Assembly (NCBI GenBank): GCA_009823395.1
Contig: CM020516.1
Location: 10,459,001-10,523,000, forward strand
DNA: 64,000 nucleotides
Direction of reading: 5' to 3'
Origin: Thamnaconus septentrionalis
Taxonomy: Eukaryota; Chordata; Actinopteri; Tetraodontiformes; Monacanthidae
The notes under the pieces were generated by a model that was not told the DNA's origin, did not search any database, and was given only the letters and a program-made list of their open reading frames with translations. Made by a program: the position numbers and the translations under genes. Position 1 is the stretch's first letter. Each line of letters begins with the position of its first letter. Of this stretch, positions 34,204-60,357 are shown in pieces.

Positions 34204-34489
34204 TTAAAGGTCCAGTATTTAAAATTTGGCTTGATTTATGATTTTTATATTAGTAAAAGCTCAACACACTGCCCATAAATGCATCCAATAAAAGTAATTC
34301 TGTTTTCCTACCTTTAGAACGGTTCTCATATATATATAAGAATATACATAGAGCAATGAGGGTCTTGCTCCTAGTTAGCTGTCATCTTGTGGTGCCATTT
34401 TTTTTAAGGAAGCCTGCCTGTCAATGGCCTTAATACAAAACACGCTGTCAGGTGGGCTTCCTTAAAAATGTTACACACTGGACCTTTAA
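34204..34489. mobile_element. MITE-like element with TTAAAGGTCCAG termini
   Basis: The left end TTAAAGGTCCAGTATTTAAA and the right end, reverse complement TTAAAGGTCCAGTGTGTAAC, are near-perfect inverted repeats. The termini resemble a frequent teleost MITE. It is about 286 bp, non-coding, and lies in the intron upstream of STREX. Confidence 0.7.
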
Positions 34490-34748
34490 ACTGGAGGCAC
34501 ATCACACATGGCAAGAGGGAACTGGTCCCCCTTCTCGAGAGCCTGCACTGTCGCTGTGGTTGTATTTTCAAGTCAATAAAGTATCGTTTAGTGTTAAACT
34601 GAATAGCTTTCAATTATTGTGTTGCATTTAGAAAAAATGGAAAGGCTAATTACAGACCAGCTGCTCCAGTGGTACAACAACAGCAATAAAAATCTGCTAG
34701 TAAGCTTTCATCTAAATGCTGCAGGCAGCTGCTCTGTGTATTTGTGAC

Positions 34749-34770
34749 AACGTGTGTGTGTGTGCGTCTC

Positions 34771-34814
<44 letters not shown>
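34749..34814. repeat. GT/CA microsatellite
   Basis: GT units with an interruption near 34764..34771, intronic. Confidence 0.95.
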
Positions 34815-34816
<2 letters not shown>

Positions 34817-37800
34817 GCCCTCGGGACCCCTGGGGAAGCAGGAGTGAAAGTCCCCAGAGAAGCACATCTTGATTGCTGCGGCTCTGGGCAGAATCAGTCC
34901 CCTGGTCCCCATTCCTTCACTGGCCAGGTGCAAACGGACAGCAGGCTAATCCGGTCTGGCACCTTGTTTGCAAGGACACCCTGAGCATTCTTGACTCTGC
35001 GGCCAAAGGAACGAATGGGAGACGCTGATCTTCGCCTGCGAGATGCAGCCGTCGGGGGACTGTTCTGTTCTGCTGTGGCGGCATGCACTTGTGCCTTGTG
35101 AGCGTGTCATGAGCATGCAGGACGTGTTGCTTTTTTGATTTCTCAGCAACAGGGGGCGCTACAGAGGTGACAAGGCACGGGCAGACAAGTGCAGCGAGGC
35201 TGTGACGTCATGCTGCGTATCGCCTTACTTCAGAGTCGGGTTGTTGTTTTGGTTTGTTGTTTTGGTTTGTTGTTTTTTTTTGCTTGTGCATGGGCGCTAT
35301 GAATGGCGTTAGATTTACTGACATGTGGAAGGGGGGTAATGGAGAATACGGGACACACGCGCACGCGCACACACACAACAACAACAACAACAACAACAAC
35401 AAGAACGCCACCGACAACAAATGTCATTGTACTTCTGACTTCACAAAAAAACCCAAACGAGGGCTTAGGTTGTTAGGTTGTTATGTCAGGACATCCCTAT
35501 ATGGAGGATTCAACATAACAGCTGCCCTGATGAACTACCTGCATGGGGTTAATCTGTTAACAGTCTCCTTTACAGCACCAAGGCACCACGTAACGGCACA
35601 GAAGCTATCAGGGCGCTATGTTGAATGGGACGGATGCCCCAAGCAGAGCACAAATAGAAAATGTATGTAAATCTAATGTATAAGTTTTCAACAGGAATGC
35701 AAGGGCAATTTCAGTAAGCAACAGCAGTGACAGCAGTTGTTTTGTTGTTGTTTTTTCTGAAAACCCAAAAAAATTTACATCCAGGAACTTGATTTTTTGG
35801 GTTTATTATCATTATTATTTTTAAGAGTGCTGCAATATTTTTACTCCTTGCATTGCTGCTGAACGGGGTCTCGGTGGATTTTACGTTCCCTCTACAAACG
35901 TCCCCATTTGAGTATATCACTGGGCATGACTCTGGCACGACACCGCCATCTAGAGGTCTTCTGCAGCTACGACACATTCTACTTTGTTCTTCTTTTTTTT
36001 GGATATTTGTTTGTTTAAACTGAGCGCAGCGTGTGAAAGAAAAGGGCCCAACGACTGTTCAGACTTGAAATGCACAAGACCTGGTGTGATTTCAACTCTG
36101 AGGAGGACTGATGGTCTCTGGAGGCTCAGCCCAAACTGGATGAGGAGCCAGAGTTCAGGGAAGGGAAGGGAGGGGAGGCTGAGATCACTGGGACGTTAGG
36201 TGAAAAGAAAAGGGAAGACCAGATTGTTCTGATTGTATTTTTGGCAACTGAGCTCGTGGGGATTTTGCAGATCTTCTCACAGGGGTATTTTCTGCTCCAC
36301 GCAAAACTCCCCCAGAGACAGAAAGCAGATCGCTATTTAAATCACAGGTCTCATTAAAGTTCATTCCCCCTGCGCTGGCTCCTCCAAATCTGTGATTACG
36401 GCCCGACGAGTCAGATTTTTTATTGCGTTCCTCCTAAATCCTCGAGGAGCACGACACCATGAGGAGGTTAATCACGGGCAATTACAGGAGACTTGTAGCG
36501 GATCGGCTTCCAAATGCCAAATATGAATTTCGTTTAACGGTCAATTAGGGAGAAAGAACTGCAGAGCTCAGCGGCCGCATCCGATTAGGTTACAGCCGTC
36601 TTAGCTGTTGTTTTCAACTAGCATCAGCTAACTGGACCGGTTATGAGGACGGAGGTCTGATTCTGATTCCTGCTGTTCTGGCTTGGTTCTGGTCGGAACA
36701 CAGTGTAGTAATGAGAGGCGAGGAGAGGGATGCAGAAGCTACACTGGTACATGCAACATAGATACAGTATACTATTTTGCCAAGGAGGAGGGAGAGAGAG
36801 AAATAAAAAACACTTGCACTGCACTCTGGGTAATAGTACACCCATTTTCATTTTACTCACAATAAATCACTACCAGTGAGTAGTTAAAATAAAGAGGCGT
36901 TTTCCAACGGCAGCAGGGAAGGAAATACATCAAAAGTGTGTCACTGGTCATAAAGAAACGTAGGAAAAAAACAAAGAGAGGAGAACAAAACATGATAGAG
37001 CAGAACATACGTCAGTGTACAGACACAGAGTTCCATTGCGGTAATGGAAACTGTCACCTTCTAAATGCAACTCTCGTGTCGGCAACAACCGTAATTCGGT
37101 AAAACATAGCGCCGGTGTCCGTCAGCCGAGCCGCAGACACGGAGGTATTAAGGAAGCAGAGAGAAGTAAACAGCTTATCTAAATGAAACTGGAGTGTGAA
37201 CGGCCGGGTGATTCTATTGAGCTGCGGGAGCCAGAGAGAGGAAAAGCATGTCGGCATAATTAAAATGACACGGACAAAAGCAGGAAATGACGGGTCCCTA
37301 TTCTGAGGCCCGAGCCGGGCCTGGCCGGGCCTGCTTAATGTAATTGTCTGTGACCTTTTAGCGGGAATATGGGACATTCACCTGAATTATTTATCTGCCG
37401 GCTAACGTGTCCTGACAGTGACTACAGCGCACAGGTCAGCTTGTGTTCATGTGCCGTTGCCGGCTTAATGGTAATGTTATGTCTGAGTGGAAAAAAAGGA
37501 AACACTCTGCTCGCGACGGGCATTTGTGTAGCATGAAATATCTTTACTTGAACGATGAGCAAATTGACTGCGGCTATTTTTAGTAAGATTCTAGGAGCTT
37601 AAAACCCCCAGAAGAGAGTCTGAGCTTAATAAATGGTAATAGTCTTCTTATATTGCCAGTGAAATTGCAGGCATATCTAATGCTGGAAAATTTCTAACAT
37701 AGGGATAAACACAGAGATAAACAGAATATGTGATGCAGTTGTATCTAAGTGCATAAATGTAAAAATTATTTTAACGTAAACGGGAGAAAATATTTCCGGC

Positions 37801-38104
37801 TGAAAAACTCACTGAGTTCATGGTTTGGGAAAAAGAACAAAATACATTATGCATGATCTTCCCATAGCGGACATTACGGAAGATCATCTTTGAATCATGT
37901 TGGAATTCTTACTGAGAAAAACGTGTAATTCTGTCAAGTTGGTGTGACAAGGGTCGCAGCCAAAGAGGGAGGATGACAAGATGAGAGGTCAGAACATCAG
38001 TTTAGACATCAAGTATAATGAGACGGACAGATGAACCTGCGCATAGGACCTGGGGAAGAGGAAGCGGGGGGCGGGGGGGCTCGTCGCGGGCAAAGGCGCG
38101 GCTA

Positions 38105-38221
<117 letters not shown>

Positions 38222-38275
38222 TCAGTCAGCAGCAGGAGGGCGCGACAGGCCGTGAGCGTGCAGCCAGACGGATTA

Positions 38276-41098
<2,823 letters not shown>

Positions 41099-41110
41099 CG
41101 CTTGCGGCTT
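41099..41110 (-). CDS. kcnma1: 12-nt alternative microexon encoding the SRKR insert
   Basis: A strong acceptor (TTTTTTTCTTGTCGTTTGCAG) is followed by twelve exon bases, AAGCCGCAAGCG, and then the donor GTATGCCC. Read between the flanking exons in phase 2, it gives R-S-R-K and then completes an arginine, so ES is followed by RSRKRILIN. This is the basic four-residue insert known for mammalian BK at the same position, where it changes Ca2+ sensitivity. Its tiny size means automatic annotation may miss it. Frame, phase and position all agree, so the call is strong. Confidence 0.93.
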
Positions 41111-42266
41111 CTGCAAACGACAAGAAAAAAATCTGGCATCAAACAGTTATCATGAACATAAAAGAGGAGGAGAATATTGCTACTGTTTCTCTGCCTGTTC
41201 AATAGTTCTGGACAGGCTCTGCACAGATACTAAGACTCGTCCATCACTGATGACATTATTTACAAAAAAAAAAAAAATCATTGTGTGCCATATGCAACGC
41301 TGTGAAGACTGGATTTAGTGGTGAAGTTTTGCTTTTGCTGCATAGCAAGTAGACGAAAACAGGGGATCGTGGAAGGCCAGGCGGAATTTGGTAGCTTTAG
41401 ATTACTGAGAAAGTCCATGTTGTTACTGGTGAGAAGAGCGAGACTGATGTCGAGTTAGTTCATTAACATACAGACTGAAGAGGGTCATGATAGAATCCAG
41501 TGAAGGACATGAATAGTGTGTGAGATTCAAATGTACAGAGGACTGCAGCTGGCATGGAAATGAGCCACAGTTAAGGAATAATCTGAAACCCAGTCCAAGT
41601 TTCAGATGTTTTACAAAATTATCAGACAGCATGTTGAAAAATGAGCAAACTAAGATTTTGAAATTTCTTGGCAAATAACTAAAACAAACTAGTCATTTGA
41701 ATTCACTTTGATAAATATAATCACTCACAACGATGTATCCCAAAAACTAAAACTATTTGTTTCCTTTCGGGAATATAAAAAGAGTTAGAATTCATGAATG
41801 ACAATTTTAGTTGAAGATTTTGGCAGTTATCAGTGCTATTAGTTTAGGGCAGATGGTCTAATATATTTGTCAAGCACTGCATGGAAAGGATCATTTGTCT
41901 CATATTCCTCTTGCCAAATTGCATTTTGTGAAAAGTTTTTTTACTGAACTAAATTAACATACAAGTGCATTACCTGCTTCAGAAATTATCATATGTTTCT
42001 TTGCTAATAAAGGCACTTGAAAGAATGTCCTAAAACTAAAAGTGAGGAGTCAACGTGACGGCTGAAAAGGTGTCTGCCTCTAACAAGTATCAACTTGAAC
42101 TGGAAAATATACGTGAATTACAAGAAATAGACACCAGCTGTGCTTAAAGCTGCAAAGAGAAAAAACAGTAACAAGAGTTGCGTGACATTTTTTGCTTTTG
42201 TTTGTTTTTTGAAATAGCATTTCCACCATTGAACGCCAGCGAAGGTTGAAGACCACTCATACAAAC
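41111..42266 (-). other. intron upstream of SRKR microexon
   Basis: Intron of 1.16 kb, AT-rich, with no repeat or exon that I can name. The pyrimidine tract of the microexon occupies its last 20 bases. Confidence 0.75.
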
Positions 42267-42335
42267 CTGCTCTCTCTTTGCTCCGACTTGTACTCGATGG
42301 CAATGAGCAACAGCTTCAGCTTCACGTAACACAGC
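42267..42335 (-). CDS. kcnma1: BK channel exon: end of RCK1, splice-site C1 donor exon
   Basis: A 69-nt exon encoding LCYVKLKLLLIAIEYKSEQR and ES, then AG. The acceptor is TTTTACAG|GCT and the donor is GCAG|GTTTGT. It ends in phase 2 at the site where vertebrate BK transcripts take or skip a four-residue basic insert. Joining directly to exon 38277..38363 gives ESSILIN. Inserting the microexon at 41099..41110 gives ESRSRKRILIN. Confidence 0.96.
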
Positions 42336-42503
42336 CTGTAAAACATGCACAGCCATTAAAAAGAGCAGCAGAGTCACATTTGCGGTTGACATCCCTGCAG
42401 CTGCGACAGATTTCTGGTTTTGGTTTGTATTGTTTTCACAGGCAGAGTCTCGTCCACCTACCGGCGACGGCGGACTTGCTGACAGGGGACAGAGTGGTAC
42501 TTA

Positions 42504-44624
<2,121 letters not shown>

Positions 44625-44667
44625 TTAAATGATTAAACTGCAGCATCTCATGAGAAGATTTTCCTTA

Positions 44668-44793
<126 letters not shown>

Positions 44794-45031
44794 TTATCGC
44801 GACATTTGTAATGCGGCACCGACTGGCTCAGAATTCCAGCTTTTTAAAGCCTTTCTTACATTTTCAAAACAAACACTTAAATTGATTCACTTGTTTCGAC
44901 AAACATACGAATTGACTGTACGGAATCTTCCGCCAGGTCATTTCAACTTTAATTCTGTCCAAAGTTAAAATGACTTATGAGTGCAATTCTGCGTGATTGA
45001 ATCGCTCCACAGGCGCCGGCGCCAACCGTAC

Positions 45032-45137
45032 CTTCACTCTGGCCAGATCGTGAGGGTTGAGAACAGATCCCTGGTAGAACTCCACTTGGGTAAAGTGGCG
45101 TTTGAACAAGGCTTCCAGCTCAAGATTAGGGGAAATA
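45032..45137 (-). CDS. kcnma1: BK channel exon: RCK1 second unit
   Basis: A 106-nt exon encoding [20 protein letters not shown] and [15 protein letters not shown]. The glutamate of QVEFYQG belongs to the low-affinity Mg2+ site described in mammalian BK. The donor is AAG|GTACGG. The acceptor is unusual: it reads CATAG|T and is preceded by a pure TG dinucleotide tract instead of a normal pyrimidine tract (plus-strand CA repeat 45143..45189). Confidence 0.96.
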
Positions 45138-45141
45138 CTAT

Positions 45142-45142
<1 letters not shown>

Positions 45143-45189
<47 letters not shown>
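45143..45189. repeat. CA repeat abutting an RCK1 acceptor
   Basis: About 23 CA units. On the gene's strand this is a TG tract that ends 5 nt before the end of the intron (CATAG|). Confidence 0.97.
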
Positions 45190-45191
<2 letters not shown>

Positions 45192-45304
45192 AAGAGAGAA
45201 AGAGAGGTCAGTGCACCCCGTGTTCAAAATGCTTGAAAATCGGGCGACACAATGCGTTCAGCGCGCCAACACGTGGCGAGGGGGGGAGAAAAAAGAATCA
45301 CTTA

Positions 45305-50640
<5,336 letters not shown>

Positions 50641-50732
50641 TTTCTGCCTCTTGTCGAGTTATAACTCCCTCCGTATTTCTTCCGATTAAGGATGAGAGCA
50701 GCAATTTCTGGCACGTAGCGAGCAAACATGGC
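50641..50732 (-). CDS. kcnma1: BK channel alternative exon B: variant S6 end and linker
   Basis: A 92-nt partner of the exon just upstream. It encodes [20 protein letters not shown] and [10 protein letters not shown], then AA. The acceptor is CATGTAG|GCC and the donor is AGAAA|GTAAGTT. Compared with the common form, S becomes R before YVPEI and IIELIG becomes AALILN, while the RKKYGG linker is kept. The changes are therefore at the inner pore mouth. I recall a similar alternative exon in mammalian BK transcripts, which makes this an old duplication. Both copies keep intact splice sites and frame. Confidence 0.93.
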
Positions 50733-50826
50733 CTACATGCATGGAACAGAAAAAAAAAAGAAAAAAAGGCATGCAGAGAGGGTTCTACCACACACAGCAA
50801 AACAGCAGAACCTTCTGGAATACTTA

Positions 50827-53783
<2,957 letters not shown>

Positions 53784-53859
53784 CAAATGTATGAAGCCAG
53801 CAGCTGTGAGCCATGTGCTTATGAAGATGGAACACAGATTCACCAGCTTGATGGAATTG
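53784..53859 (-). CDS. kcnma1: BK channel exon: S4-S5 linker end and S5 helix
   Basis: A 76-nt exon encoding [20 protein letters not shown] and GFIHL. This is the S5 helix that packs around the pore. The acceptor is TTTTACTCAG and the donor is TTG|GTAAGTG, phase 0. A cysteine appears in NLCSIF where I recall NLLSIF in mammals. That is a conservative difference within the membrane helix. Confidence 0.97.
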
Positions 53860-54156
53860 CTGAGTAAAAGGAGAAAAACCATAAATCTTTCAGAGACCAA
53901 ACGGCTGAAAAAAAAAAAAACTGACAGTGGTGACCTCAAGATGGAAAAGCAGTCTGATATGATGGGATTTATAAATATTCAATACACATATTACTGCGGG
54001 TTAGTTGAGTCATGTTGAATAAGCTCAACGTCAATCTGACTCAACAATTTAATGAAATAACACTATTCAACACAGACAACAAAATAAAATCCGAAGCTAA
54101 ATAACCAAACAACATGAAACAGAATAGAAGTGAAGTTCATTCCTTTTATTTCCCAC

Positions 54157-54232
54157 CTTGTTTTCAAGATATTCAGAAACTGTAGGATTTCCGAGAACTG
54201 TATCAACCTCAGCGCTCTCAGGAATCTTAAAC
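54157..54232 (-). CDS. kcnma1: BK channel exon: S4 voltage-sensor helix
   Basis: A 76-nt exon encoding [20 protein letters not shown] and ILKT. Arginines at three-residue spacing (LRFLRALRL) are the S4 gating-charge pattern of BK, which is sparser than in Kv channels. The acceptor is TCTGTCGTAG and the donor is ACAAG|GTGGGA, phase 2. The AG left over completes a serine with the next exon. Confidence 0.96.
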
Positions 54233-57200
54233 CTACGACAGAGGGGAAGACAGATAAGGAATAAAGGGGATTAATGAAGTTAGAATATTTTCACAAAGTA
54301 GGCATATCTCTGAGAAAGAAACAAAGACGGGAAAGTTGAGCGTTTCCTAAAGGAGGTCGGCGCTGTGCCACAGAAACTGGCCTTTTTCCAGTGACAAATG
54401 TCGATGACACTGCAATGTATGCACGGTAACATGTTTTTATAATTCATTTTACGGGCTTAATTCAGCTTTTGAGGAAACATGTCAATGTCTCTATAACTTG
54501 CTATGTCCTATTTCTAACATGTCGTGTGTCAACATGTGACCAGTATAATGAAGAGGCATTTTTAAATACAAATTGCCAGGGTTTGGGTTAATTGTCAGGG
54601 AAACAGAAAATGCAGTGATGGATTCATGGATCAGACACTTGAGTTTGTGATTTTCATTTGGTTGTCTAAAAAGTTGGGCATTTGAAAGTTCAGAGAAGAT
54701 CAAAGTGAATACACCTGCACGGAGCATCTCAGGTGAAATTTCACCCAGAGCCCTGACTGTGTGAAGGCAGCTAAGCAGCGTTCTGTACATCGTTAGCACG
54801 GAGGAGATAATTCCAACTTTGCTCTGGAACAATTTCAAAGTGACATTTCGTGGCCTACTTTGCACCCAGCCGCAGTCTGCAGCCGAGCCGCAGCTCACCG
54901 GGGGATTACAGCGCCGAACAATGGGACGACCTGCCTGCTTGTCTTTTTTTTTTTTTTTTTTTTTACATAACGCGACTCATTCCGTGGAACGCCTGCGCTT
55001 ACATCCGTGCACCAGCTCGCACGAGGAGCAGCTGAATTCTTCCGAGATTTGAGCGCGAGGGCCGACGCACCGCAGCGAAAGAGTTTGCAACAACCACCAA
55101 GTTTCACTCACTTTCACTGTGGTGTTGTGTGAGCGCTCGCACCGACAGCAGAGAGCAGAGAACGCCCTTACCCCAGTTGCAGAGGAGGCACAAACAGGAC
55201 CAGACAGAATGAGACAGTCCTGTGCGCCTCTCTTTCTCCTCCAGCCCAGGACGGCCCTGCCTCACCCTGTACCCGTTCTGAAAGAGATCGCCGCAGGACT
55301 TCTTCCGCCTCCACGTCTCCGGGAGCGTCTCCAAATTAGCGCTGCTCTCTGTGCGCCGGTACACCAGCAGCCGAGGAGGGATCATTTTCTTCCCACTAAA
55401 AAATTCCGTCTCCCTTAAAAATTCCCTTTTCTCGCTGCCGAGATTAGGTATTAAAAATGAAACAGCCGGAGGAGGGAGGGAAAAAATAAAAGCCCAGGAT
55501 TTCAGAAGAACCTTTAGAAAATGACGAGAGATAATCCAGAGCCAAAGCGGAAAAAATGAAGTGTTTGTTGCTTATTTCCTAATATTTCCAAGAAGTGTTT
55601 GGGAAAAAGCAAGTGCAGCAGAATAGATGAAAGAGAGAGAATTTCCTTGTTTGTCTTAGCAATTTTCAAGGGACTCTGACTCTGCGGATGAAATATGGGC
55701 TCTGATAAAGGTGGGATATTTTTTTTTCATTTTGCCAAAGTACCTGTAATCCTTACAAGCCCAAACAGATGAACTCGACTTTCATTTATTGCTTTACTCT
55801 TAACCCCTTCTGCAGGGTGCCCTGCGCCACTGTTGAATTCCCTCTTCTCCAAAAAAAAAAAATAAAAAGTCTGAACCCCTCCTGGGATTAACAGAGATAA
55901 AGATAAAATGAAAATAATACAGAACAAAACAACAAACAGTAATCCTGAGTTGAAAATGAGTGTCTTGTTTCCAGTGGGAAATATCAGGCAGCTCTCCAGC
56001 AATGAGCAGTTGGTCACAGTTCAGCTGAACTCATGGTTGCAGCATCAATTTCTCAGAAGTGGACTGTTTTAGTTTGTTTTTTTAAGAATTGATAAAATGT
56101 CACTCGGACAAGACCTTCCGATGTGTAGTAGTGGTTAGACTTGCTTGCAGCTGATGATTATCATGTCAGATCTGCTTCATATTTGGTTCTGAAAATGTAC
56201 TTAAACTGTTTGTATGGGTTGGATTCATAAAACAGCAGCACAAAACGGAAAGAAAAGTCCTCAGAGTGCATAAAAGTAATTTTTCAGGTAATTTTTAATC
56301 CGATCATAATCCTGATTTTTCAGACACTGACCAGATGTGTGTCACTTTTTGGTTCTTAAACGTCAAAGAATGTCATTTTTATTGAACATATACAGTATAA
56401 ATAAGAAATAATAATCTTAAAAAACAAAGTAGCATAAATTTCTTGTTATGTTCCCTTTGTAACACTTTTAAAAGTCCAATGTGTGACAATCTGAATCAAG
56501 TATCGTGACGACTACACCAAACAATCAAGATCACACAAACAACAAATGTGAGGCCAGAACAAGGTTTGGTCCCCATCTGAGAAGCTGCATTTCTTTTCTC
56601 CTTTGTACTTACACAGGACATAGAGTTGTTAAATGGGATGTCGTTTAAAATTTGGAACCAGAAGTATAAGAATGACTTAACGTTTGCAGGCAATCACTGT
56701 GTTTATGTCGCTGAACATCTGCCTCTGCGCGCACAAGCAGGGATTTGTAATAAATCAATGTGTTATAAGCAGAGTCAATGTTCTCTCTCATTCGTACTAT
56801 TGCTGCCAGCGTGTGTTTGCATGTGCAAACAGACGCTCAATGGAGGAAAAAAAAACAACAACAACAACACGTGTCCGTGTACGAGAAAATCTCTTTCCCA
56901 CACATGCCAGGACCTCAGCCGGCCAGCTGCTCATTGAAAAAAAAAAAGAGGGCTTTTTCTGCTCTGTGCCCACTCTGACTTCATTGAGGATTTCCAAGCC
57001 AGGTCACGGCCTTCCTGTCACATGTACTGGCCGAGCAGTCCGCTACGACTTTTCATCAATCAGCCGGCCGGGATGGTTCATCTGGGATAATACTAACAGT
57101 CGGCCCAGCCAGGATGGGATTAGACGCTGCCTCGCAGACAGACACACGCACCTCCCTCAGTCAAGAGAGATTTTTTTTTCATCATATTATTATTACTATA

Positions 57201-59514
57201 AAACCATCACGTCCGATGGGACGGCATGCAAACAATAAACACATTTTTCCTTTTCTCCTCGCTGCCTTTGGATCAGTGCAGAGACGAGTGAGGAACCCGG
57301 CTGCTGCAAAGAGGCTTAAACTTCCTGCAGATCAATCTCAACCCGTCCTCTGCAAGTACACCCAGGCTCCCTGCCAGAGATCGAAAGGGACAACACGAGC
57401 ACCACGCCAGGTACCAGAAGAGTCTTTTCAGCGGAAAACACAGGGGATCAACAAGCAGTACACCGACGCGCCACTTGGCGGCAGTAGCAGGTTGAGGCTC
57501 AGCTGGCTGTACGCTCTCAGTGCCGCCCTACATCAAAAAACGCTGCTGCAAATGACTTTTTAATGATATGCTGCACTTCAGATTCTTATATTTGACTAAA
57601 CTTCTGCTGGAACATAAGTTCAAAACTGCTGGGTTGATCAAAACTGGGAACGACGAGTTTTTAAACATGGCTTGAAGCTGACAAATCCTGGAGGTTAATG
57701 AATCCCCCGCACCGCCTACCCGAAAAAAGATAATACTGACTGGGAAGCCCCAAGTAGTTCGACAAAAACCTTTCATCATTTTTTTTTTGCTAATTTATTT
57801 AACAGGAAAGCTCTCTGCAGCAGCAGCACATCGCTCCCCCTCCCTCTTAATCAATGTCCAACTGGCAGAGGCAAAGAGAGCACGACTTGGAACGCGAGCA
57901 GCAGATACAGTGCACGTCCACCGCGCACAGCACGGGGCTGGAACCCCCTATTAACGCAGGAGTGAAGTGAACCTCCCCACTGCTGCTGCACAGGTTATGA
58001 TCCATTACACCGACTGCGGAGCGCCTTGTCCTGCAGTCGACGGAAAGAAAAGGTGATTAATCCAGAGGGAGGTGGTGTTGAGGAGGGACAATGCACTTTC
58101 CTTCAAACTGACCCCCGGCCTCCTTTTCACGAGGCCTGTTAAGCGGGGGCTGGACACACTTAACCAAATGAAAGCAGCGGCAGTTACGGATGGGACTATC
58201 GATTGTTGGGGGAGGGGATTGCGCCACCCGTCAGGCCGAAAGCGGAAGCGGATGAAGACGTATATATCTGGGGAAGCTGCGGCGTCATCCGATTTTGGCA
58301 GACGAGAATAAAAAGCCGGAGTCGCAATGACTAATTAACCGCATTGTTGTTCTCACACCCGGTTACTGTACATTCGCAGTCCCTCAACAGAGCAGGATAA
58401 AGGCAGCAAATCACGGCACGGCCTGGATGTTAACAGACGTTTTTTAGCGGCCCATTAGTTTCCTGGAAGCCGCAGCAGCTTCGGTAAGCGACGCCGTAGC
58501 CGGCCGCAGGTCTACACGCTGTTAATTTTATAAGTGGGGCTCTGCACAGCATCACGTATCGCCCCTTTTAAATCAAGCGGCTATACTCAATATTTAAATG
58601 GGACGCGCCAGGAGGAGTTACTATCGTTGGTACAACTTAGCGAAGGGTGAAGTTCCAACGATTCACAGTTGGACTTCCTTCAGAGGCCCCTTGTATTCCC
58701 ACAGACTTTGCTTGGAAGATCACAGCAGTGAAATAATTAAGTGCTTATTAATAGCTCTGGAATCTGGAGCATCTCTCCAAAACAATAAAACTGCACTCTC
58801 ATCCGAGCACGCGGCTTCCCACTTCAGCCCCAGACACGGAGATGCGGGGATGTTTAACCATCACAGGTAATTTATTCGTCAAGCAGCATCCAGACCAGAA
58901 CTCCGTTTCTCAGCCTTTCATCATCCTCATCAAGGCTCCGGCACCCGCGGCTTATCTGGGAACAAGATGAGGACACCTTACATCATAAACATCAGAAACC
59001 GGATCGACTTGACTCCAGCATTTCTGCTTCATTACAGGGGCTCATTGAAATTTCTTGCCCTTCGCGGATTAAATTTTTAACAGTCTCAGAGTGTCGCCGC
59101 ACAGGGTTTTAAGCATTTGTGCTCGGGGGGAAGGGGAAAGACGGAGGACCCTTCTGCCCACTGGGATCTATGGCAGCGTAGATGCTTATATGATGTCTGT
59201 TTGTATCATGTTGTTGATATTGACTCCGCCAACTCACTACGAGTTCTGCAACCAAATGCAGCTCTCATTTTTTACAAATAAGCAGAAGGTAGAAAGAACC
59301 ACCGGTGAGTTCACATGAATCTGTTGCACTTGGAACAGAATTTTAAAACCGCAAGCACGAACTGTGAATGGAATCTGAGCAGACCAGAGACGAGCAGCAG
59401 GATCAACAGAATCATGAAATTAATACGCGAACCTTAAACCATGTCAAGGCCACGTGTCAAAATGTCACATAAACTGCGCAAATGTAGGTTTCTGTTCACA
59501 GCCCACTTTGTGAT

Positions 59515-59757
59515 GAAGAAGCCTTGAGCAACATGAAGGTGGTGGGTTCAATTCCAGGGCAGTTTGTGTGCTTTCCCTGCATCTGCACAGATTCTCCCCA
59601 CAGGTCAGAGACACGCGAGGCTAACAGACATCTCTGACCCGGCCCTAGGTGTTAGCGTCGATAGCTGTTGGTGTCTTTGAGGCCCAGTAATGAAAACTAG
59701 CAACTCGTCCAGGGTGTAAAACTGCCTTTGATCCAAGAGCAGCTGGGATGAACTTAA
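59515..59757 (+). mobile_element. worn SINE-like repeat copy
   Basis: The phrases GGTGGGTTCAATTCC, GCACAGATTCTCCCCA, CTCGTCCAGGGTGTAAAACTG and AGCTGGGATGAAC occur in the order found in a very common teleost SINE-type repeat, with heavy divergence. No ends or target duplication could be defined. Confidence 0.6.
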
Positions 59758-60298
59758 AGGGAAAAAAGCGGTCACAGAAATTGGACGGATGAAGAAAGAA
59801 GCCGTGGAATCTCACTCAGCAGCGTTCGGAAGGGGGGGGGGCAGTGGATTAGCAAACGAGCTAATCCACAACATATTGCAAAAACATCCCGTATTATTTC
59901 CACGGCGGAATGGAGAAATTCTGAAAAAAAAAAATATGTAAAAAAAGGAAAGAAACAAAGAGAGAAAAAGAAGACACAGCCGCAGAGACGGTGGCTTTTC
60001 TTTTTTTTCCTGCAGTGCAATTTAGGCCGCAGTGCTCTGAAGGCATGGAGGAAAAGTAGGTCATTACATAATTCAGGGAAGGGGTGTTTTCCAGCCTTCT
60101 CATGCAACGGAGCATGTGCGAGGTCGCCAACACGAGGGCGGGAACGGCACACGCTCTTTTTGTTTTCTTTTGGGGTTTTTTTTTTTTTTTTTTGGTGCGG
60201 TGACGGTGACGGAGCCAAGAGGTGGCAGTTATGGGCCGCGGCTGCTGGATGTTCCAGGTGCGACGCCTCAACGGGCCAATTGCCAGCGAGTCTGAAGC

Positions 60299-60300
<2 letters not shown>

Positions 60301-60331
<31 letters not shown>
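60301..60331. repeat. CA microsatellite
   Basis: About 15 CA units in the S3-S4 intron. Confidence 0.95.
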
Positions 60332-60336
<5 letters not shown>

Positions 60337-60357
60337 CAATGCCCTGATTCTGAGTCA

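Noticed and set aside
56462..56640. Half of a TTAAAGGTCCAG-type MITE (TTAAAAGTCCAATGTGTGAC)
   Set aside because: Only one end resembles the family; the other end is missing or too diverged to call.
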